From Blastobasis lacticolella (Eukaryota; Arthropoda; Insecta; Lepidoptera; Blastobasidae): a stretch of DNA of 64,000 nt. Position 1 is the first letter of the stretch, and each line of letters starts with the position of its first letter. This document shows, piece by piece, positions 38,481-49,481 of the stretch. The notes under the pieces were generated by a model, which was not told where the DNA came from, did no database searches, and saw only the letters and a program-made list of their open reading frames with translations. The stretch covers positions 22,073,584 through 22,137,583 of the forward strand of contig LR990043.1 of assembly GCA_905147135.1 (NCBI GenBank), in the 5' to 3' direction. The translations under genes were made by a program, and so were the position numbers.

Positions 38481-38515
38481 AAAGTGACTGGAGATAAAAA
38501 ATCTCCAGTCACTTT
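38481..38515. repeat. perfect 15-bp hairpin with A5 loop
   Basis: AAAGTGACTGGAGAT and its exact reverse complement are separated by AAAAA. Outside any recognised gene. Confidence 0.7.
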
Positions 38516-38519
38516 TTAC

Positions 38520-39190
38520 GCCTGTGTGTGATCAGACAGTCGGAGACATATGGTCAATTATCATGCGAGTCGTTTAAAATAACGCGCGTAAAAGCGTCGA
38601 AAAAGCTCTCGTGCAAATGTTGCCTAACTCACAATCATTCGAAAATCTCTCGTGCGAACGTTGCCTAACATGAAAAACCAGAATAACACCACCGTTTTCT
38701 TTGTTGTCACCGTGACGTGGCACTGCGCGGTGCGCCGCGCAGTGCACTGCACTGCATGAGTGGAGCTAGTCGCTTATATGACTTTAAGTTTAAAAAAATT
38801 TTTTAAACACGCTATACTTCCTATCAGGGGTTGATATGTGGCGGGCATGTTATTTTTAACAAACCATAAGAAAAAGCGGCTAGTGATAGTTGTGCAAAAA
38901 ATGTCGTAATAAAATTTGCCTTTAAACCATATAAAAACTATGACAAATGTGTGTATAACAAGCCGTTGGCTAAAAACCTTCGGAACAGCAAAGGTAGTTT
39001 AGACATATAAGATAAGTTATTTTTGATAAATGTAATTTGGAGTATGAGAATTATTTATAATTTCTCCCCACTATACGGTCACTTCTCACATAATCATAAC
39101 AAAAGAAATGTATCAAGATTATTGATAATATAAAACGACTAACCTAAGATAGGTTTAAATACTCTTTCTTTCGTGATTATTTACTACACT
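38520..39190. other. no gene recognised; GC palindrome at 38720-38758
   Basis: GGCACTGCGCGGTGCGCCGCG with GCAGTGCACTGC belongs to the palindrome class at 36.3 kb. The remainder is AT-rich, possibly intron of the Ig-domain gene. Confidence 0.45.
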
Positions 39191-39267
39191 ACTAACCACA
39201 ATACACACAATACAACACTAACCGTGTCATCAAATCCGATAATATGTGTAGTGAAAGTGTAACTAAC

Positions 39268-39403
39268 CTGTACAAGGGTATGCCGGCGTCGTCCCGGAAC
39301 CAAAACACCATGTAGACCTTGTCGTTGGCCGCCGTGCCAAGGTCACAGGGGAACTGCGCCACCATCCCCTCGACTGCCTGCACGTCCACGGTCCTCACGC
39401 CAG
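39268..39403 (-). CDS. internal exon of an Ig-superfamily cell-surface protein (Sidestep-like)
   Basis: Minus strand: CTTCCACAG acceptor, 136 nt of GC-rich coding sequence, then CAG and a GTTAGT donor. The phase is 1 at entry and 2 at exit. It encodes VDVQAVEGMVAQFPCD followed by NDKVYMVFWFRDDAGIPLY. PCD carries the first Ig-domain cysteine; VFWFRD.AGIPLY has the C-strand tryptophan and the pattern I associate with the N-terminal V-type Ig domain of insect Sidestep-family adhesion receptors, which guide motor axons. Family identity is from remembered pattern, not a search. The rest of the gene was not found. Downstream exons should lie at lower coordinates on the same strand, so introns are long. 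Composition stands out sharply from its AT-rich surroundings. Confidence 0.75.
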
Positions 39404-39470
39404 CTGTGGAAGAAGGGATCATGAGCAAGATGGGTCAAGAAATTTTGGGAGAATTTGAGAGCAATTGCAA

Positions 39471-39672
39471 AGAGCGTCGGTGGCCTAATGGATAGTGGGT
39501 GCGAGTCGTAACCGAGGTAACGAGTTCGATCTCCAGTGCCATGACCTTTTCAGAAAAGTCAGGTTCTTCTGTTAACAGGGTTATGGAGGTCAGATGGCAG
39601 TCGCTCTACCGTAATTACTTGATCTGCAAAATACTGGATCATGGTCCGCAACCGGGATATTAACGCCAAATA
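39471..39672 (+). mobile_element. SINE-2, with tRNA-like head, internally deleted
   Basis: GAGCGTCGGTGGCCTAATGG and GAGTTCGATCTCCAGTGCC form the head. TCAGATGGCAGTCGCTC and CAACCGGGATATTAACGCC form the tail. It lies just upstream of the Ig exon, in the presumed intron. Confidence 0.7.
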
Positions 39673-39689
39673 ATATAATAATCGCTCAT

Positions 39690-39845
39690 AGAATAATGTC
39701 TATTTTATATCACGCCTTTTGAAAAGCGGAGCGACGCGTAACATTTATATAAATTATACTATAATTGACCCTATTCGATGCGCAATACATTCCACTTTGA
39801 CCTTGGTATTGAAGGGTGGTATAATCGGCGCTTATTAATGTTTTC
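39690..39845. mobile_element. half of the foldback MITE seen at 21391-21629
   Basis: CCTTTTGAAAAGCGGAGCGACGCGTAAC, ATACATTCCACTTTGACCTT and GGCGCTTATTAATG correspond to the right half of the element at 21.4 kb. Confidence 0.5.
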
Positions 39846-39879
39846 TGTTCTAAATAATTGATAATAATAACAGACAATC

Positions 39880-40060
39880 ATCGTCATCATCATCCGAGCG
39901 GTCAATCCCGTCCTTTACCAGGGTCCGCTTTCCTACTTTGTTGTCACCACCTTGCCTGATCTTTGGTTTCCTCACGTCGCAAGCCGTTCGCCCTCGCGTC
40001 CGACTCGGCGATGTCAATCCATCGTTTCTTAGTTTCTTGGGTCTCACTTATCCATCATAA
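39880..40060 (-). mobile_element. RTE-type LINE tail, reversed
   Basis: CATCGTCATCATCATCCGAGCGG and CCAGGGTCCGCTTTCCTAC...GCAAGCCGTTCGCCCTCG are shared with 8466-8630. The forward version is at 46730-46875. Confidence 0.5.
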
Positions 40061-40394
40061 TGCAACAAATGTCTCAAAATATTCATTGGTTCCTATTATT
40101 CATACTCAAGCACTTAAGAAAATTGGCATTCGCAGAAAGTAATATATCACGTTACAGCCCAGTCTAGACAACAAAGTTTCATTCGAGTCAGTAATGGAAA
40201 CTATGTAATATGAAATCCATCACAACCGACATCTGCATGCAAACTGTTCAAAACATTCGATAGATATTTTCTATGAATCGTTCGATATACTTCAATTTAT
40301 TTTGGTACCAGCTTTTGCCTCCAACTTCATCCGCGTAAAATTCGGGTGTAACGTTCCAGACCCGTTCCAGCAGGAACTGCATTGAACTTCGGGA

Positions 40395-40830
40395 TAATTT
40401 TTTTTTTTTATGTTATACGTCAGACAAACAGGCAAGCGGGCCACCTGATGGAAAGTGGTCACCGCCGCCTATGTACATCAGCAACACCAGGGGAGTCACT
40501 GATGCGTTGCCCGCCTCTGAAGAGACCTCTAATATACCTCTTGAACGATCCCATGTCATAGTCCAAAGGAGACACTGTGGCTGGGAGCTCATTCCACATC
40601 CGAATTGTACAAGCGAGAAACGTTCTTTCGAACCTTCGCGTCGTGACCAACAGAGGGTCTACGTAGTGAGGATGAGTACCCAGCCCACGGCGGGTGGTGC
40701 GATGGGGGAATTGCGATGTGGGTGGGTTGTACAGCCGATAGAACACACACAGGGAGCCAAAGTCCCTTCGGTTTGCCAGTGCTTCCAACTTGCGTGTTGC
40801 AAGTTCTAGCCTATGTGCTATTCTGGGCAA
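40395..40830 (-). mobile_element. CR1/Jockey-type LINE, RT-ORF C-terminus and 3' end
   Basis: The minus-strand frame of 123 codons carries RRDFGSLCVFYRLYN, HYVDPLLV, FERTFLACTIRMWNELPAT and DMGSFKRYIRGL, then the GGCGGTGACCACTTTCC tail and a T-run (A-run on its own strand) at 40399-40407. This is the best preserved copy of the family here. Confidence 0.85.
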
Positions 40831-40839
40831 TACTTGCTA

Positions 40840-42490
40840 CCGAATTTCATCAAAATCCGTTCAGTATTTTTTGCGTGAAGGAACAACAAACATCCAAACA
40901 TCCTTACAAACTTTCGAATTAATAACATTAGAAGAATAAGATTGGTTAAATACTTATTCTATCACTTTTCGCTTGAAACACAGGGTATCAGGGTAGGGGA
41001 GTTCAGCCTATTTAGTTCTTATTATTTATCTTTTAAAAAAAAACTATAATTTAAATGTAAATTTAATTTTATGAATTCCATATGATTTGATGAATAAAAG
41101 TGTTATTTATTTGTTATGTGTTTCTTTGTGACAATGATAGAGGTCATATTGATCGTTGATGTTACCTATTGCGAATAATATACAATTGCGGTATTGTTTC
41201 GTTTACTGGAATTGTCAAAATTATCATGTTTTTTACAGCGGATTTGTGTATTTTTATCTTGATATTTCAAAGCAAAAATACGAGTATTCTTGCCGCGAGT
41301 AAATTAAGAATGAGTGATGACAGCTCCTAAGGAGAGATATATCTGTCTACCCTATTTTTGATTCGACGATTCTACCCTCTTTTTGATTCAACGATACGGT
41401 AACTTTATCGCTGCTACTTTTGCATTATTCAAATGTAGTCCCATAAAATTACATTGATTTTCCATAATTCCCAACCTGTGAAAAGTGCGATATAGAAGAA
41501 AGATAAGAGATTTATTGTGTCAAAAAATTTTTTGCGATAAATAAAGCAAACTAATTAATATCTTGTTATAATTTTGTACACTTATTCGTATGTAGTTGTA
41601 TAGTTCTACTTTGTATTAGGTGTGAGTTCGCTACTTTAATTCCATTTTATTGACTTGTCTGTATATTAAGCGGTTCTTAAGACAAAAGTTGCTTGGTAGA
41701 TATATGTCAATATTCTTGTGTGAGCAATAAATAATTTATCTATCTATCTAATAAACTTCGTAATACATTCTAAATAGTGTAGGCTTGCTGGAAAAAGTTT
41801 CTTCATAGATAAGTTGGCCTATTGTATCTGTTATATTATGTCATATACATTTGTAACAACCTTGTGTACAATAAATGGTTAAATAAAAAATAATAACTGC
41901 TCCCCTAACCGGCAATCAATACGACTTAATCTTACCTCAATGATTATTTAATTCATTATCAATTGAACGAATGAAAATTCTTTCACAAAAAACCAAAACC
42001 AATAGTTCTCCTGACCGCTCACACAAGGCAATCCGGGTCGCTAAATTCATTGGGTCCCAATGAGAAATCTGGCGGAGACCTAGCACCACAGTACAAGAAA
42101 ATAAATCAGTATAAAAACTTCGTAAAAATTTATTTTAGTGGAGTATGTATGACAAAATAATTGAACGCGAGAAGGACAATAATGAAAGTGCCATGAAACT
42201 GATAGAACATATTCGACATGTCGGACACTTCTGAATAAAAGAAACTGACCCATTTACGTTTATTATTATTGTTGATAAACATGCAAGTGTGCAACGTTAT
42301 GGAAAGTGATCCCTGGCAGATACATCAGATACACCAGGACCACCAATAATTTCCTCTCCTCTTATATACCTTCTGAAGGAACCCCTGATAACCACAGAAA
42401 ATACCGTGATTTAGAGCTATATCCGAATAAATAAGTCGAGAAACGTCATACTCTATTATTTAGTCATATTATAAGCAATAAAGCAGTTGT
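40840..42490. other. no gene recognised
   Basis: 40850-40930 carries the common CATCAAAATCCGTTCAGTA repeat end. The rest is AT-rich without coding or RNA signals. Confidence 0.5.
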
Positions 42491-42502
42491 TAAAACAACT
42501 GA

Positions 42503-42695
42503 TTGATGCCTGTATCCGGCTTTTCTCCACTAATTATCAAACCGAGTTTAAACAATGTCGAGTCTATTTTTGAACTGCTTTGTGTTTTCTGCTGTCAGTA
42601 CAGATTCAGGCAACTTATTCCAGGCATTTACGACGCGATTGTTCAAGAAGTGTCTATGCGGGTTGTTGTAGAAGAAAGAAGTGTCGGAGAATGGC
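42503..42695 (-). mobile_element. LINE ORF2 C-terminus (second CR1/L2-like family)
   Basis: Reversed translation reads HRHFLNNRVVNAWNKLPESV followed by TAENTKQFKNRLD and a stop, the standard C-terminal block of CR1/L2-type non-LTR retrotransposons. It differs from the 11.4-kb family. Confidence 0.75.
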
Positions 42696-42699
42696 CTAC

Positions 42700-43138
42700 A
42701 TTACATTGGAGTATATTTTATAAAATGTAAATAATGCAAAGAATTATTTCAATATTTTAAGTAATTACTTCAAAGATACAAGTAACGCTGCTTTTCCCCC
42801 CTACTGTGCCAGACTCGTCCGTGTAATGGCGTCGGTTTGTCACCACGATGACACAGTGAGCGATGAACGAATTTGTTCCAACCGACCGCCCGCTAGGTGC
42901 CGACTGGCGCTCTAATGGCACCAATTGAAAAAATGTTGACGATCCCTGGCTGCTTGTCTCTGGTTGGGGATGGATTGAAAAATGTTGACGGCCCCTGGTT
43001 GAGGCGTTTATGTGAGGTTTTTATAGTGATTTGCGGGCGTTTCGTGTTTTGTTTGTGATTAAATAATCGATTATGGTGTTGAGTAGGTAGCTCTTTTAAA
43101 AATATAATATATTATTTTTTAAATTTTGAATGTGGTAT
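42700..43138. other. no gene recognised
   Basis: Contains two imperfect copies of AAAAATGTTGACG.CCCCTGG at about 42930 and 42975. Otherwise unremarkable. Confidence 0.45.
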
Positions 43139-43140
43139 AA

Positions 43141-43480
43141 GGCATGTCAGGTACCTCAAAGGCCGGCACCGTAGCCGCTCCACTGGGCGGCGGTACTACT
43201 TTCCGTATAACATAAAAAAGAAAGAATTAACAGAACTTGTCTTGTCACTTTTAGGAGAAGCGTCAAGTTCAAAAAGCGTCAGTGGGCTGGCCCGAATTGT
43301 TGATTAAATATCTAATTCATCAAAAAAACATTTTTTTATTCCCTAGGGAGGCACAAGGCCCGACGGTCCACTTGATGGAAAGCGGTCACCGTCGCCCAGT
43401 GGAGCGGATGCGGCGCCGGCCTTTGAGGTACCTGACATGCCTTGTTCCCCATGTCATAGTGCAAAGAAAAGGCTTCAGTA
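43141..43480. repeat. two LINE tails forming a 55-bp inverted repeat
   Basis: 43141-43195 (GGCATGTCAGGTACCTCAAAG...) and 43388-43442 are reverse complements with about four mismatches, 192 bp apart. Each is bordered by an A/T-rich tail, so they are two oppositely oriented insertions of one family. Confidence 0.65.
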
Positions 43481-43484
43481 GGGA

Positions 43485-44015
43485 GTTTACTTTTAAATAC
43501 TTATCTAAAGAAGTCAAAACGATTACTCAATTTATTCGAAAGTTTATTTAAATCGATTAGAAAATTGCACTCGAAGGAATACGAAAATTTCGTGTTTTTG
43601 TGTAAGCTAGATTTTTGTGTAAAATACATAAATAAAAAGCCATCAATGGTCATAGAGCATATTGGAGATGGAGCCTCGACCTATAGGGAATTTACACTGT
43701 CACTCTGTCACAATTCTATACAAATGACTCAATGTCATACAAAAAGTAGAACTTTAGATGGTGACCAAGGCCACCAAATTTGATAATAGCAGTGGCTATG
43801 GAGGGGTATTTGGCAACTTATAGCCGTCCCTTTCAGACACGCTTAATGCACCATTAAAAATGGTAAAAAAGAACAAAGATTGTGACTTCAGCTGTGAGTA
43901 AGCTCCTTCTATGCCTCTATGTCCAATTTCTTTAGTTAAAGGCCTCTCTATAGACTGACTTATAATTTTTTCTTGCTCTGTGATTAATACCAAATAATAA
44001 CACAGTAATGTAAAG
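43485..44015. other. no gene recognised
   Basis: Short motif-free frames only. Confidence 0.45.
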
Positions 44016-44020
44016 AAACT

Positions 44021-44222
44021 GGCCGTGTGGTGTCCGGTAGAGTAGAAAAGCACCAACCCCTTACACACATGGGTGTCGTACAAGCAGCATTTTCCATTGT
44101 TATATTTAAACACTGCGATCTTTCAACCCGCCTACCAAGCGTGGAGATTATGGCAATAACCTGCTCTTTCATGGGAGAGGCCCTAAGTCCTGCAGTGGAC
44201 TGTTACGGGCTGGGATGATGAT
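44021..44222 (+). mobile_element. GAT-tailed short retroposon, internally deleted
   Basis: GGCCGTGTGGTGTCCGG through TTACACACATGGGTGTCGTAC, lacking about 50 bp, to TGTTACGGGCTGGGATGATGATG. Confidence 0.68.
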
Positions 44223-44224
44223 GT

Positions 44225-45120
44225 AAAGAAATGTGAACTAGAAGCAGCATTTACATATTGTCCAAAATTTCCGTTTTAATTTCGTACCAACAAACGTATA
44301 TCACGTTAATCCTGCACGCCTCCAGCCAAAGTTGTCCCTAAAATGCATACAGCTGAACAAAAGCAAAGTGAAGCGCAAATAAGTAAAGGCGGAGTTCCCC
44401 CAAGTTTCGTATAAACATGGTAATAAATCTAGTAAGAACAAAACTTAGAAGGTAATCCCGGAGTTCGTTGAAACGCATCCACCGCGGTAGTTCCACGGAA
44501 TGAGTTCAATCTGCGTCTTAGTTTATTTTAAAGCCAAGCATTTAATTAAGATGAGCTACTATGGTAACCGTTGCAGTTCCAGAGGAGTCTGTTAATGGAT
44601 CTTTTTATTAGCTTCACTCGTCTTCTTGGCGCTAGACGAGAAGTGGATTTGCACTATTATATTGTTGGTTTTGTCGGGAAATATTTCGTCTTCAAATCAG
44701 TAATGTGAGCAACTTAGGAGTGGAGCTCCTGGTGCGCCAGCAGTTTAATATCGCAATAAACATAATCTAAAAACGATCAAGGCATCAGGAAATCTGGGCG
44801 GCTGCACCTGAGGCAACATATGCCTGAGCCTTCACAATCCTCAGAGCCTTCACCTGCTCCCATAGTTAGACCATCTATGATTACAAAAGCTGGCCCTTTC
44901 AGCCATCGGTGGCCGGTCCATCTAAGCCAGTAAAAGACGCTGCTCCAACATATTTGCAGACAACTGAGGATAACTTTGCTCCTGCTGCCCACCACCGCTG
45001 TCAACCAAGGGTGAAGTACAGACTGTTCAAGCAGTCTTTGGATCCGCAGCGGAAGACCTTGATCAACCTCGCTCCGACAAAGGAGTGGATAAAGTTAAAG
45101 TGGTTACTGACAGAAATGAA
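44225..45120. other. no gene recognised; GC-richer block 44780-45120
   Basis: From 44780 to 45120 both strands are open (plus-strand frame MAGPSKPVKDAAPTYLQTTED). Composition is more coding-like than the surroundings, but I recognise no domain; it could be a LINE or gag-type fragment. Confidence 0.35.
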
Positions 45121-45121
45121 C

Positions 45122-45325
45122 ATCTGCAACACTAAGGAGGCAAACATGCTTACGGCCTGCCTGATGGTAAGCAGTCACCGCAGCCTATGGACGTTTGCAA
45201 TACCAGGGGCGTCATCCACGTCGTTGCCGACCCAATAAAAACCGTTTCATCCTTTTCTTAAAGAACTCCATGTTGTACTTACCAGGGAAACAGGTAGTTC
45301 ATTCCACAACCTTAGTCCCCGTTAT
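45122..45325 (-). mobile_element. CR1/Jockey-type LINE 3' tail, reversed
   Basis: Reversed, it reads LRLWNELPVSLVSTT.. and then GCAAACGTCCATAGGCTGCGG and CAGGCAGGCCGTAAGC, the subfamily of 13.5 and 22.2 kb. Confidence 0.65.
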
Positions 45326-45425
45326 TATTCTTTGGTCTATAAAACCAAATTTAAAAATTGTGAGAAACCGTAACATGTATAGAAATGAAGGTTACAAGAA
45401 CTGAGTAATTCAGGCTACTTACCTC

Positions 45426-45546
45426 GCGGGATTTTCAGGAAGTAATTAAGTGTATAATTGTGAATAAGCTGAAACTCAGCGGTCGCAAAATAGCGACCGA
45501 ATATATTAAATAAACTGTACACAAATTCTGAGAACCCATTCGCCTA
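45426..45546 (-). other. weak candidate exon upstream of the Ig exon
   Basis: A minus-strand open stretch of about 40 codons ends CCGCGAG followed by a consensus GTAAGT donor in phase 1. That phase matches the entry phase of the Ig exon at 39268-39403, giving a junction reading KIPR-AGVRTVDVQ. The peptide (FATAEFQLIHNYTLNYFLK) is not recognised, composition is AT-rich, and phase agreement is a one-in-three event. Tentative. Confidence 0.2.
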
Positions 45547-45549
45547 GAG

Positions 45550-45885
45550 GTAATTAAAGCTTGTTAATTAATTTTAAATTTGATTCAATAAATTAACACA
45601 TCGAATTATTTCACGACGTTAATTGAAAAATACTACCTCATTAACTTCCGCCAATTAATCGTTAATTAATAGTAACTAGTGACACGCCCCGGCTCCGTAT
45701 GGGTAGTAGCCTTAAGTAATTAAAATGTATTGTAATAAATAAGATTATGAAACCTAAATAAATGTCACAGATGACTTCTAAATTTAAAAACCAAGAGTCA
45801 AGCTCCTAACTAGGTTGCTGATAAGTACCTAATTATCGTGTCGTGGTGTCTACTGCAATTAATGTCTTCTTTCTTTCTTTCTAAA
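45550..45885. other. no gene recognised
   Basis: Strongly AT-rich (TTAATTAATT motifs), nothing supportable. Confidence 0.45.
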
Positions 45886-45887
45886 TC

Positions 45888-46078
45888 CTTCTAATATTAT
45901 AAATGAGAAAGTTTCTGTGTTTGTATGTTTGTTACCTCTTCACACCTAAACAGATGTACGGATTTGGATTAAAAATTTGTATGTATCTACATCAGGGTGT
46001 GGAATAGGACGTAGATTTCGTTTTATCCCCAAGCCTCTCCCCGCTTCGCTATATAACATATAGTCGCATAACTAGCTG
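45888..46078 (+). mobile_element. Helitron-like (Lep1-type) element, diverged
   Basis: TCCTTCTAATATTATAAATG head, a GTTTGTATGTTTG middle and a tail ending CGCATAACTAGCT. Its ends resemble those at 2149-2368, but the 3' hairpin is degenerate. Confidence 0.5.
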
Positions 46079-46319
46079 GTAAACAAATAAAATTACCATC
46101 AATTGACACCCAAACACCTGAAACGTCACCGAATCACAATGCAATTAATCATCAGAACGGGAACGCGACCAAATTAATCTGATACCAGTACCCTGTCCAA
46201 TTTCGTGTGGAATTGAACGGACCGTCCGATGACGCTCTGACATCGAATGCATTAGGTATACGATTGCATGAAGTCAATTTGCTAACGGTTAAGCTTTAAA
46301 TTATGGACTGCGTAGTGTG

Positions 46320-46632
46320 TATCCAAGCCAGTTAAGGGGCCAGATAAGCACCCCGAGGTGACGGGTTCGAACCACAGTGCCGACAATGACTCTTTTCTAA
46401 GGTATGTTGAACGCTAACCGATGCTCTTACGTTGAATGAAAACATCGATAGATTGAATGTGTAACCATGATCCAATCGGGACTGATCCCCTACTAACAGG
46501 GTTACGGAGATCAGATGGCAGTCACTTCACTGTAATTATCTGATCTGCCAAATCTTGGCTCATAGTCAAGGCGGACCCGCGTGCCGCGCGGGAGCGCAAC
46601 CGCGATTTAACGCCGAGAAGATGATGATGACT
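46320..46632 (+). mobile_element. SINE-2, near full length
   Basis: tRNA-like head with box B GGTTCGAACCA, then GAACGCTAACCGATGCTC, AGATCAGATGGCAGTCAC and CGCAACCGCGATTTAACGCC, with a GATGATGATGA tail. Confidence 0.75.
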
Positions 46633-46729
46633 GCAACAAGCTAGCCAGCCATGCGATAGTTTAGTCACATGTTACATTATCTCCAGAGATACATAGTAAA
46701 TAGATGCCTAAACATGCCGCCGGTATCAG

Positions 46730-47232
46730 GAAAATGGTCCAATGAGAGACCCGAGAAGCGATGGATTGACATCGCCGAGTCGATACATAAGCCAACGGAT
46801 TACGTGTGGATGCCAAAGATCGGGCAAGTTGGAGAAGATAGAAGCTGGCAGAAGCCGGATTGACCTTTCGGATGATGATGATTATAATTGTGTCAGGACA
46901 GAGCAAAGTGGCGGTCCATAGTCTCTGCCTACCCCACCTGTGGGACACAGGCGTGAGCTTTATGTATGTATGTATGATTATAATTTTTGGATAAATAGAT
47001 GCCACGCTTTACAGCCCATAACAGATCAGCGACGGACTCGAACGGTCTCTAAACGTCCTAATATTAACATACGCTCTTATACGAGTATATTAATAAAAAA
47101 CTGGCTGGTTGCAGTCATTATCATCATCATTATATCAGCCAGAAGACGCCCACTGCTGGGCACAGGCCTCCCCCAGAGATATCCACAAAGGCCGATCTTG
47201 TGCTTTCCGCATCCAGCGATCCTTACCAGGTG
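46730..47232. mobile_element. RTE-type LINE tails in opposite directions
   Basis: 46735-46875 is a forward GAT-tailed end (GGATTGACATCGCCGAGTCG). 47117-47232 is a reversed RTE 3' end (ATCAGCCAGAAGACGCCCAC, GGCACAGGCCTCC). Between them nothing is recognised. Confidence 0.55.
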
Positions 47233-47239
47233 GTTGCAG

Positions 47240-47905
47240 TGCTGAATTTTAATTAGAAGTACGAAACGGTGACTCACCAGTTACCGATTGGCATGCATTG
47301 CTTAACTTTCGTAATCGCAAGTACTCTTCGACTACTAGAACCTCTAAAGAACACCCATTGTCTAAATATCCTCAGTTATCCTCTTCGATAACGCCATCCC
47401 AGCTAACACTTTTCATCTCAGTAATGCCTACCACCAATTATTTAGCTACAGCACCGCATCCATCTCATCACGGGGGGCATCCATCTATTCCTAGTTCATA
47501 CGTTTATTCCCAACGTTTTCAATTAACAAATGGAGTGTGGTGTCTCACTGTGTTCCACCACACCTGCGTTGTTGGCGGTATTAACGGTACAGCGAATGCA
47601 TTCAGCAGCTTAATCAGTTTCACAGTCTCACTTAGAAGTTCTGGGAACTGAGAATGTTAGTGTGTGGTATGTACGTGAAGATATAGGTGTGTTACTGGTT
47701 TTGAGGTTACTGTTTAATTGATCGCGGGTTTATATTTACCGATTTATTTTTTACGTAGCATGGTCACGGATGCATTATGGTAACGATTTTATTTAACTGA
47801 AAAGGGCATCATAGTAAAAACATTTAGCAATACTGTCTGGCCGGCACTCTCAGGTTTTTGGTCCATAATAGTATGAAACGTCAATTATGTCTTTTATATT
47901 ATTTT
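47240..47905. other. no gene recognised
   Basis: The 117-codon frame at 47298-47651 is Ser/Thr/His-rich, with no domain or splice context. Confidence 0.45.
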
Positions 47906-47907
47906 GT

Positions 47908-48010
47908 TCTATAATTATCTGATCTGCCATATTCTAGATTATGGTCCAGGCGGACTCCGGGCCCTCGTGCGCAAGAGCACAACCGGAACATTAACACAAA
48001 GATGATGATT
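47908..48010 (+). mobile_element. SINE-2 3' tail
   Basis: ATAATTATCTGATCTGCCA, GGCGGACTCCGGGCCCTCG and ATTAACACAAAGATGATGAT. Confidence 0.6.
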
Positions 48011-48011
48011 G

Positions 48012-48740
48012 CCTTCACTGCTCATCAAAGGTCTTTTCGGCTTATCAAAGGTTCGCTGGAAGAAATCCCGTTATGAGATAAGCTCGCCTTTGTATTATAA
48101 ACTGTATTTTTATTTCGTGTAATGTTATAAATTGATGCAATAAAGAGATTATATACATACATACATATTTTTACTAACAAAGAATAATTATATTGCCTTT
48201 TAACTTGCCTTTTAAACTGTCTATGTACCACTGAGTTATCGATCATAACCTATCAATAGAGTAGAAACGACTAGGTAAAGTTTCCACATACATATCTCAG
48301 AGATCGGCGTCTCGAGCCGCGTCAGTGTGGGACAAGCATGTTGTTATACGTGATTTAAATTGCCATCCACCCATTGCATAATGCGAAAACGAGGTGTCAT
48401 AAATATAGGTTGGTTCCAGCAAAACGATCCATAATTATATTGAAATTTGGTTTAGAATATGATTTGGCGGTTCAATCGGAATTTCGATGTCATGCACCAT
48501 TATGCGTAGGTTGCGTTTAGATCGGATTCACTGTAATTTTAGGGTACTTTAAGCAACTTTAAGTGATTTCGGGATTGATTGCTGCCAGCTGCACAGAGAA
48601 GGTTCGTTCACTTTAGCTGACTGTGCATGGATACGGTGACTACTAAGCGTCAGGCTGGACGTAAGCTTGTCAGTTCTCATGAGCAGGGAGATATCCTACA
48701 ATGGTATTGGTCAACCCTAAATCCGATGCATTGATAACTA
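48012..48740. other. no gene recognised
   Basis: AT-rich; nothing supportable. Confidence 0.45.
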
Positions 48741-48754
48741 GTACGCAGGCAACG

Positions 48755-49028
48755 CATGGCCGTGCGGTGTCCGGCATGGCCGTGCGGTGTCCGGCAGAGT
48801 AGAATAGCACCAACCCCTTACACTCATGGGTGTCGTACAAGGCGACTAATGTTTTCAAGGCAAAAGATCAAGAGTCTCAGTAGTCTGGAAACTGGGCAGC
48901 AGCATTTTCCATTGTTATATTTAAACACTGCGATCTCCAACCCGCCTGCCAACCGTGGAGATTATGGCAATAACCTCCCCTTTCGTGGGAGAGGCCCTAA
49001 GTCCTGCAGTGGACTGTTACGGGCTGTG
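48755..49028 (+). mobile_element. GAT-family short retroposon with 12-bp target duplication
   Basis: ACGCAGGCAACG at 48743-48754 is repeated exactly at 49029-49040. The first 20 or so bases of the element (CATGGCCGTGCGGTGTCCGG) are themselves duplicated. The GAT tail has been lost. Confidence 0.75.
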
Positions 49029-49256
49029 ACGCAGGCAACGACTAGTATGATTGCGATCTCTGTCTACAATTTACAACCTAGCGGTCAATCCCGGTTTCCG
49101 CCAAGATCTGCTTTCTTATTCCTCTCAACCTTTATACCAGGCACCTATTTACATGTCTATGGGCCTAGACCTGATCAAACCAGCTCATACGAACCTCTTC
49201 AATCTTATTCGCGATATTGACGGCTTGAGTGGTTCCGTTGATTAACATGTCACAAC

Positions 49257-49480
49257 GTCTACCACGCAGGTTCGAGGTAACAGGTTTGATACCAGACCGA
49301 GCAGAAATTGAAATAATCAATTTAAATTTCTTTTACAGTTCTGTATATTATAGGTACTCATTTAAAAAATATATAAGTAGTTTATCAGTTAACTAGCACT
49401 CATAACAGAAGCTTTGCTTACCTTAAGACTAGATGGCGCTATTTCAATTGTCCAAGTCAATTTATATTTATTTCTACTCC
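49257..49480 (+). mobile_element. SINE-1, plus-strand copy with degenerate tRNA head
   Basis: AGCAGAAATTGAAATAATCAAT, AAGCTTTGCTTACC and GATGGCGCTATTTCAATTGTC are the reverse of the other SINE-1 copies. The box B region (GGTTTGATACC) is mutated. Confidence 0.7.
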
Positions 49481-49481
49481 T

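Noticed and set aside
40459..40830. 123-codon minus-strand gene
   Set aside because: Same LINE ORF2 C-terminus, followed by the family's 3' end and A-run.
47298..47651. 117-codon plus-strand frame
   Set aside because: Low-complexity Ser/Thr/His composition with no domain, splice sites or homologous copy in the window.
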